Below, in pieces: positions 1 through 7,700 of a stretch of DNA of 10,509 nucleotides (its first letter is position 1; every line of letters starts with the position of its first letter). The stretch is from Desulfatirhabdium butyrativorans (GTDB lineage Bacteria > Desulfobacterota > Desulfobacteria > Desulfobacterales > JAIFKL01): assembly GCA_022736535.1 (NCBI GenBank), contig DZCT01000162.1:1-10509 (forward strand), written 5' to 3'. Below the pieces are notes generated by a model. That model saw only the letters and a list, made by a program, of their open reading frames with translations. It did no database searches and had not been told where the DNA came from. Position numbers and translations under genes: made by a program.

Positions 1-105
1 TTGAAAAACTGCGTTGAACATTGTCTGCGGAAACAGCCGGAATCTCCCTTTATGCTCCGCTCTGCGAAAAACTGTTCCGCTCTATTTTCGCACTCCGGAT
101 TGCAA
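1..105. other. Non-coding left edge, downstream of the giant gene
   Basis: The stretch after the TGA stop has no recognisable gene. A perfect 8-bp inverted repeat (tgcgaaaa 63-70, ttttcgca 85-92, 14-base loop) is the only structure seen. It lacks a following T-run, so a terminator cannot be called. Reading frames that cross this stretch look like shadows or are cut by the edge. Confidence 0.5.
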
Positions 106-1755
106 TCATCCGAAAAAGGGCTTCAGATATTTTTCATAGTTTTTCCAGCGTCCTGCGGCGCGTGTATAGACAGGTTCGCGGACTTCCTGATAACTTGCCG
201 TGACAACAGCCCGTTTTAACTCATAAAAGCGGAGACATTTCTCATCCCATTCCAGACCGAGATATGCCAGCATCTCACGAGTCACGCGTTCCTGATCTGA
301 AACCAATGCCTCATAATGCACATCCAGCATGGGAATATGAAATATCTCTTTCCAATGCCGCATGATCCGGCGATACTGACGGTAATATTCTTCAATGTTT
401 TTAAGATCAAAGGAGTATGAATGACTTCCGGAAAAATTCTGAAAATAGAGAGACAAAGCATTATCTCTCGCGTCTCTTACACAGTGAATGATCCGGGCAT
501 TCGGAAAAAGCTGGGCAATCAGTCCGAGATAAAGAAAATTCTGGGGCAGCTTGTTTGTTATGCGGGACGCCTCGCCTGAAAAAGTGCGGAGCCGCTCCAA
601 ATAACGGTTTGCAAATTTGTCAAGCCTCTCGGCTGTGAGCGAGTCAAGACAGTCGGGGTCGGGCAGTTGTCGGGCATTCGGCGAGAGACAAAGTTCATGC
701 GCTGTTGCTTCAATATCCGGCAGTTCGCCCGAGCCGAAGACTTTCGGGTGAGCGGCAAGGATCTGTTCGGTCAGCGTCGTGCCGGAACGCGGCATTCCCA
801 CAATAAAAACCGGAGCTTCGGAGCGGTTGCCTGCTCTGGGCAGCGAATGTTTCTGTCCCGAGTTATAGATTTTAATCAACGCGCTGATATAGCGTTTATG
901 CTGTTTGGCGTCAAATCGCCAAGGTTTGAGGGTGTTTGCCTCCTGATAACGACGAAATGCCGTATCGTAATCGCCCAGCGCATCGTAAATATCGCCGAGC
1001 GCAAAACACAGACTGCTTTTCTCGGCATTGCTTTCCGTGTCTGCGAGGAGATGTTCCAGAAATACTGCGGCTTCGCGAGACTGTTGAAAACGGGAAGCCA
1101 GCCGGGCGTAGGTGACGGCTGCCTCGACATCCTTTGTGTGAGACATTGCCAACGGTAAAATCACCTGATATGCTGCTTCAAATTCGCCCTTCCGCATCAG
1201 CACTTTTGCCTCTCCGGCAAGGGCTGCCGGAAAATTCGGACGGATTTTCAATGCCTTGCGGTATGAGTCAATCGCCTCATCCAATCTGCCCAGATCAATG
1301 AGGACATTGCCCAGATTGCTATGCGCTTCGACAAATTCCGGCTTCAATTCCAATGCCTTCTGATAGCAGGACGCCGCGTCCCCGAATCTGCCCTGAGCCG
1401 CGTGGCAGGTGCCGAGATGATGATAGGTCTCTGCATCTTGAGGCTTGAATTGCAGCACTTTCCAAAGGCATGAAATTGTCTCATTCAGTTTTCCCTGCGA
1501 GTTGAAAATAAGGGCAAGGTTGCTGTAATATGCCGGATTGTCAGGTTTCTGCTCAATGGCTTTCTGAATCAGATTTACAGCAAGATCATGTTTTCCGTTC
1601 TGGTGAGCGGCAAGACCGGACAAATGCAGCGCGTCGGCATGGTTCGGATGTGTTTCAAGTATGTTGCGGTAAATATCTTCCGCTTCCCTGAGTCGCCCTT
1701 TCTGATGATATTGAACCGCGTTTCGGAGTTCTCTCTCAACATCCGCCGCCCTCAT
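106..1755 (-). other. TPR-sulfotransferase module of the giant protein (residues 2563-3111)
   Basis: TPRs lie at about 2568-2601, 2602-2635, 2636-2669, 2670-2703, 2704-2737 and 2738-2771, with a further one near 2806-2839. A sulfotransferase domain follows from about 2876 to the end. Its PVFIVGMPRSGTTLTEQIL segment is the 5'-phosphosulfate loop of PAPS-dependent enzymes, and VRDARDNALS (2988-2997) supplies the Arg and Ser that hold the 3'-phosphate in the family. ITNKLPQNFLYLG is also typical of the bacterial TPR-sulfotransferase family (Sulfotransfer_3 type, related to tyrosylprotein sulfotransferases). The Met at 1755 is a plausible ancestral start, since TPRs begin a few residues later and the 549-residue length suits a stand-alone protein. 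No ribosome binding site is seen before that Met, so separate translation is not supported. Confidence 0.85.
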
Positions 1756-4700
1756 GTCATTCTGATTTTTTATGCCATTCTGATCTGTTATGTCATTCTG
1801 ATCTGTTATGTCATTCTGAGCGTAGCGAAGAATCTCAGATTTCTCCCTTCGGTCGAAATGACAGGGCTGAGACCCTTCGCTCCGCTCAGGGTGACAGGGA
1901 GACTCAGGGGGACAGTACAGTGTGTCATTCTTCTGAGCGAAGTAAAGAATCTCTCGGTCATTCCGGCTTTTTATGTCATTCTGAGCGAAGTGAAGAATCT
2001 CTCCCGGCTCTTCCTTCACTTCAATACGCCGCGGCTTTTCTCCTGAGACAAAGATATGCCGCATTTCTTTATACGCGGATTCCAAATTTCTGACAAAGCG
2101 GGGCGTGTCAAACAGCGGTTCAGTGAGACGATGTTGAGCCAATTTTCGGCGAATAGCTTGCAGTTCTTCAGGATGACTCGCCAAATGCACCGCAACATTC
2201 TCATATTCTTCCAAAGTCTGCGTGATTAACTCCGGCAGCCCGATGGCTGTCAGAATACTCGCTGAAACCCGCGAGGCAAAATGACTGCCTTGCAGCGTTA
2301 TCAGGGGAAGCCCAGCCCAGAGCGCATCGCTGCTGGTGGTGTGTCCGTTGTAAATTCTCGTGTCCAGCATCAGGTCTGCAAGTTTTTGTCTCGCCAAATG
2401 CTGTGCTTTCGGCAAGACATTCGCAAATATAAGCCGTCTGGAATTTATGCCCCTTGCTTTTGCCTCCTGCTTCAGCGCGTTCTCTGCCGGTTTGCTCCCG
2501 GGCAGCAGCCATAAAACGCTTCCCGGAACTTGTTGCAGAATCTTCATCCACACATCAAACATCACCGGCTCAATCTTATATCCGCGAGTAAAAGAACAGA
2601 ACACAAACGCGTGTTCGGGCAGTCCGAACTCCGCTCTTTTCCGCTCTTTTTCAGCAATCGGCTGTCTGTGGTCATTGATCTGATAGCAGTGGGGGAGATA
2701 AACAAATTTTTCGCTGTAGTAATTCTCATATTCCGGCGGCGTCACGATGCGGTCGGTGAGGATGTAGTCAAAGAAATCCGCTCCGGTCGTCCCCGGAAAT
2801 CCGAGATACGCGACCTGAATCGGCGCAGGCCGCAGCGCAGGCACGAGCAGCATGTTTCCTTCCGTATATCCCCGCAAATCAACAAGAATGTCAATCCGGT
2901 CTTTGTATATCCGAGCCGCGGCGTCAAGAGCGTTCAGTTTGGAAATATCGGCAAAAAGATCGCAGTCATTTTCTATCCGTGTTCTGTAATAGCCCTTTTC
3001 CTGTTTTCCGTAGGAGTAACAAAAGACCTCAAATTCATCTCGCCTGTGCAGTCCGAACAGACCGAGAATCAGATGTGTTCCCGGATGGTTATAAAAAGTA
3101 TTGGAGAGGTATCCGACCCTGATTTTTGTCTTTTCCGATTTCCGCCTGTCAAAAGAAAATCTCTCCGGTTTGTAAATATCTCGCAAATATGAGACATAAG
3201 CGGCGGTGTCGTCGCTCCATGCTTTTGCAACCGCCAAATTAAGAGCGGAATCCGCATGTCTCGTGAGATTCACAAAAGGGTCTTCATCCGGTTTTTTTCC
3301 GCGGGTCAGAGCGTTTTTTGTCAATTTATCAAGCCGTGGATTCAGTGCTGTCAGTTCCTGCCACGAACAGGAAAGTTGCAGTTCAAAAACAAGATTGCTG
3401 CACGCGGGGGCAAAGTTCGGATCCGCTTCCAGGGCTTTTCGATAGCAGGAAATTGTCTCCTCATGTTTTCGCTGATTTTTAAAAATATTGCCCAAATTGT
3501 TGTGAGCAATTGCAAAATCCGGTTTGAATTGAATGGCTTTTTTATAACAGTCAATTGCCTTGTCCGCGTCTCCCCGCGCCTGAAGGATATTGCCGATATA
3601 AACATAAACTTCGGGAAAATCAGGCTGTAATTCCAGTGCGTTCTGAAAACATGACAATGCCTCGTCCCATCTGCCCTGATGCTTGAATCCGATGCCTGCT
3701 TTGTAGTAATCTTCAGCCTTTTCCGTTTGTAAGACAAGGGAATTTCGGATTTCATTCACTTCTATCTGATGCGGCTTTTCTCCTGAGAGAAAAATGCCCC
3801 ACATTTCTTTATAAGCGGATTCTAACTCTCTCACAAAGCGGGGCGTATCAAATAACGGTTCAGCGAGACGATTTTGCGCCAATTTCTGACGAAGGGCTTG
3901 CAGTTCTTCAGGATGACTCGCGAGCCGCAAGGCAAGATTTTCATATTCCTGCAAGTTATGCGTGATTAACTCCGGCAGCCCGATTGCCGTCAAAAGACTT
4001 GCAGAAACCCGTGAGGCAAAATGACTGCCTTGCAGCGTTATCACGGGAAGCCCTGCCCAGAGCGCATCGGCTGTTGTCGTATGACCGTTGAAAATTCTCG
4101 TATCCAGCACCAAGTCTGCAAACTTGTGACGAGCTAAATGTTCGGATTTTGAAGCCAGCCTTTTGGCAAAAACAATCCGTTCCGATTTGGCTCCTCTGTT
4201 TTCGGCTTCCTGTTTTAAATGCTTCTCAACAGTTTGATTTCGCTCCGAAAGCCACAGGACGCTTTTCGGAATTTCCCGAAGGATCCGCATCCATACATCA
4301 AACATGAGCGGTTCTATTTTGTAGCTATTGTTAAAGGAGCAAAAGACAAAACTTTGTTCCGGCAGTCCGAAATCGGCTCTGTTCCAGTGTTTTTCAGCTA
4401 TCGGCAGCGTGTTGTCGCTTATCATATAGGCATTCGGCATGTAAACGAATTGCTCGCTGTAATATGCCGCATGGTCTTGAGGCGTCACGATGCGGTCGGT
4501 AATGATGTAGTCAAAAAAGTCCGCGCCGCTCGTGCCTGTAAAGCCGAGATAAGTGATCTGAATCGGCGCGGGCTTCAGCGCGCATATCCCCAATCGGTTG
4601 CCTGCGGTGTACCCGGTCAGATCAACGAGAATGTCCGCGCCGTCCTCATAGATGCGTTTTGCGGAGTCTGCATAAGTCAAATTGCGAATGTCAGTAAACT

Positions 4701-7700
4701 TATCGCATGTCTCCTGAATACGGTTTCTATAAAAACTTCCGTCATCGGGTCCGTAGGAATAACAGCATACCTCGAACTGTCTGCGGTCATGCAGTCCGAA
4801 GAGACCGAATGCAAGGTGTGCTATGGGATGATCGTAAAAGTCATTTGAAATATAACCAACTGTAATTTTTTTATTAGATGATCTCTTGTGATTAAAAGAG
4901 AAGTGAGACTGCCACGGCGACACCGCATTTGAAATCTCACGCGCCCATGCTTTGGCGACAGCAAAATTGAGAGACAAATCTGCATGTCGTCCGATGTTTT
5001 CAAAGGGCTTTTCACCGGGTGTCTTTCCTGAATTGAGCGATTTTCGGGTCAGTTCATCGAGTTTGGCGGTCATACCGGGGAGATGTTTCCAGTCGCACAT
5101 ACATTGCTGCAAATACACAAAGCTGTTGAGCGAAAGCTCATGACTCGGATTCAGTTCGAGGGATTTCCGGTAACAGGAAAATGCCTCATCTGTTCTGCCC
5201 TCTTCATGCAGTGTGTTTCCCATGTTGTACCATGTATCAGCCTGATTCGGATTCATCTCCAGCGATTTCTGATAGCATGAAACCGCTTCCTGCCATCTGC
5301 CCTGTTTTTTATAGGCAGTTCCCATATTATTGACAGCTTGCAGGTAGTCCGGTTTTATGTCTGCCGCTTTTTGATAGCAGACAATTGACTCCCCCGGTTT
5401 CTGCTGTTCTAAAAGCGCATTTCCCATGTTGTACCACGCAGGCGCATAGTCCGCTTTCAGCTCAATGACTTTCCGATAAGAAGCGATTGCCTCATCTAAT
5501 CTGCCGACAGACTGAAGCACATAGCCGAGACTGAAGTGATAGGAAAAATTTTCCGGCTGAATGTCTCTTGCACGCCTGAGCAGACGCAAGGCTTCGTCAT
5601 TGCTGCCTTTTTGATGCTCAGTTAAAGCAAAATGATGAAGACTTTCGACATCTTCAGTTTCCACTGCTTCTATTTGACGGGGCTTTTCTCCCTGTCGGAA
5701 GATTGCCCACATTTCTTTGTAAGCGGATTCCAAATTTCTGACAAAGCGAGGCGAGTCAAACAGCGGTTCGGTGAGATGATTTTGCGCCAATTTCACGCGG
5801 ATTCCCTCCAACTCATCCGTATGACTCGCGAGATGCACCGCAAGGTTTTCATAGCGGCTCAGACGCCGGGTGACTAATTCAGGCAGTCCGGCGGCTTGCA
5901 GCAAACTTGAAGAACTGCGTGAAGCAAAATGTCTCCCCTGCAATGCAATCACGGGAACCCCGGCGCACAGTGCATCAATCGTCGTTGTATGTCCGTTGTA
6001 AACCCGTGTGTCCAAAGCAATATCCGCAAGCTTCAGGCGGGCAAGATGATCGGATTTTGACGGGAGTTTTTTCGCAAAGATCAGCCGTTGGGGATTCATC
6101 CCGCGAGACTCAGCCGCCTGTCTTAAATTCTCCGCCGCGCTTCTGTTTTCTCCCATGAGCCAGAGGACGCTTTCGGGGACTTGGCGGAGAATCTTCATCC
6201 ATGTGTCAAACAGACGCGAGTCAATCTTGTATGCCTGATTAAAGGAGCAAAAGACAAAGGCATTTTCCGGCAGACCGAAATCCGCTTTTTCCCATTGACT
6301 GTCTGAAACCGCCTGATTTCCGCCGATCATGTAGCCATGCGGCATATAAACGAAGCGTTCCGTGTAGTAAGCCGAGTGATGCGCCGGCGTCACGGTTTTG
6401 TCGCTGATGATGTAGTCAAAGAACTCTCCGCCGCTCGTGCCGGAAAAGCCCAGCCAGCTCACCTGAACCGGCGCAGGCCGGAGCGCACATATCCCGATAC
6501 AGTTGCCCCAGGTGTATCCGGTCAGATCAATGAGAATATCAACTTTCTCTTCATAAATGCGCTTTGCCGCGTCTGAATGACTCATATCCCGAATATCGAG
6601 AAATCTGTCGCATTCCGCAGAGATCTGCTTTCGATAAACGCTGTTGTCGTTTGCGCCGTAGGAATAGCAGAAAACCTGAAATTCCTCACGATTGTGGCGT
6701 CCGAAGAGACCGGCAGTCAGATGTCCTACCGGATGATCCCGAAAATCGCCGGAGATATAGCCGAGAGTGATTTTTGACTGCTTCCGTTTCTCAAAAGCAA
6801 AAGTCATGTTCAGGTTTGACATGCGAGCGGAAATGTCTCTTGCATAAGATGCTGCGACTGCAAGATGCCGAGCCGGATCCTCATGTCTCATCAGGCTCAG
6901 AAAGGGCGATTCCGGCGATTTGACGCCGTTATCCAAAGCTTTTTTCGTCAATTCGTCTAAGTGCTTTTCTGCAAAGCTTTCAAGCTGCTGCCAGCCGCAG
7001 GTGTGTTTCAGGAGAAACACAAGGCTGCCGCAGGCAGAGCCGTGACTCGGCTCTAAGTCCAATGCTTTTTGGCAGTATGAAATTGCTTCATCGAATCTGC
7101 CCTGATCCTGAAGCGCAGTTCCCATGCTGTGATAGGCTTCGGCAAGATTCGGTTTCAATTCCATCGCTTTTTTGTAGTAAGAAATCGCCTCGTCAACTCT
7201 GCCCTGATCCTGAAGCACTGCTCCGATGCTGCCGCAGGCTTCGGCAAGTTCCGGCTTTTGCGCCAAAGCTTTTCGGTAGTACGAAATCGCCTCGTCAAAT
7301 CTGCCCTGTTCCTTATAAACATTGCCGATATTATTATAAACTTCGGCATAGTCCGGCTTTAACTCCAAGGCTTTCCGGTAGTAGGAAATCGCTTCATCTG
7401 ACCTGCCCCGCTCCTGAAACAGAATGCCGAGCCAGACACAGATGTTTGCATCATTCGGGTTTAATTGCGCTGCGTGCTGAAAACAGGAGACCGCCTCATC
7501 ATATCTGCCCTGCTGCTGAAATGCAATGCCTTGCTGATAATATTGACTCGCTTTTTCTGATGACTCGGCGATGTCGAATCCGGATTTTCCAATTTCTCTC
7601 ACTTCAATCTGTCTCGGTTTTTCACCTGACATAAAGATTTTCCATATCTCTTTATAAGTAGTTTCAAGATGTCTGACTAATCGGGGCGTATCAAAAATCG

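Noticed and set aside
63..92. 8-bp inverted repeat after the giant gene as its terminator
   Set aside because: The stem is short, the loop is long and no T-run follows on the minus strand.
1..219. Plus-strand 72-codon frame running in from the left edge
   Set aside because: It has no known motif, overlaps the sulfotransferase 3' end antisense, and could be a shadow; too little is visible.
1756..2001. CRISPR array or insertion sequence at the repeat cluster
   Set aside because: Repeat copies vary in sequence and orientation and have no regular unique spacers, and there is no transposase or terminal inverted repeat pair.
1588..2046. Plus-strand 152-codon frame containing VILSVAKNLRF / VILSEVKNLS peptides
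   Set aside because: These are the familiar translation of the opposite strand of the dispersed repeat. The frame has no domain of its own and overlaps the giant gene.
2530..3192. Plus-strand frame of 220 codons, with similar ones at 4219-4848, 6337-6576 and 8263-8739
   Set aside because: They occur at equivalent places opposite each GT41 domain and are explained by antisense reading of a conserved, stop-poor codon pattern in the repeated modules.
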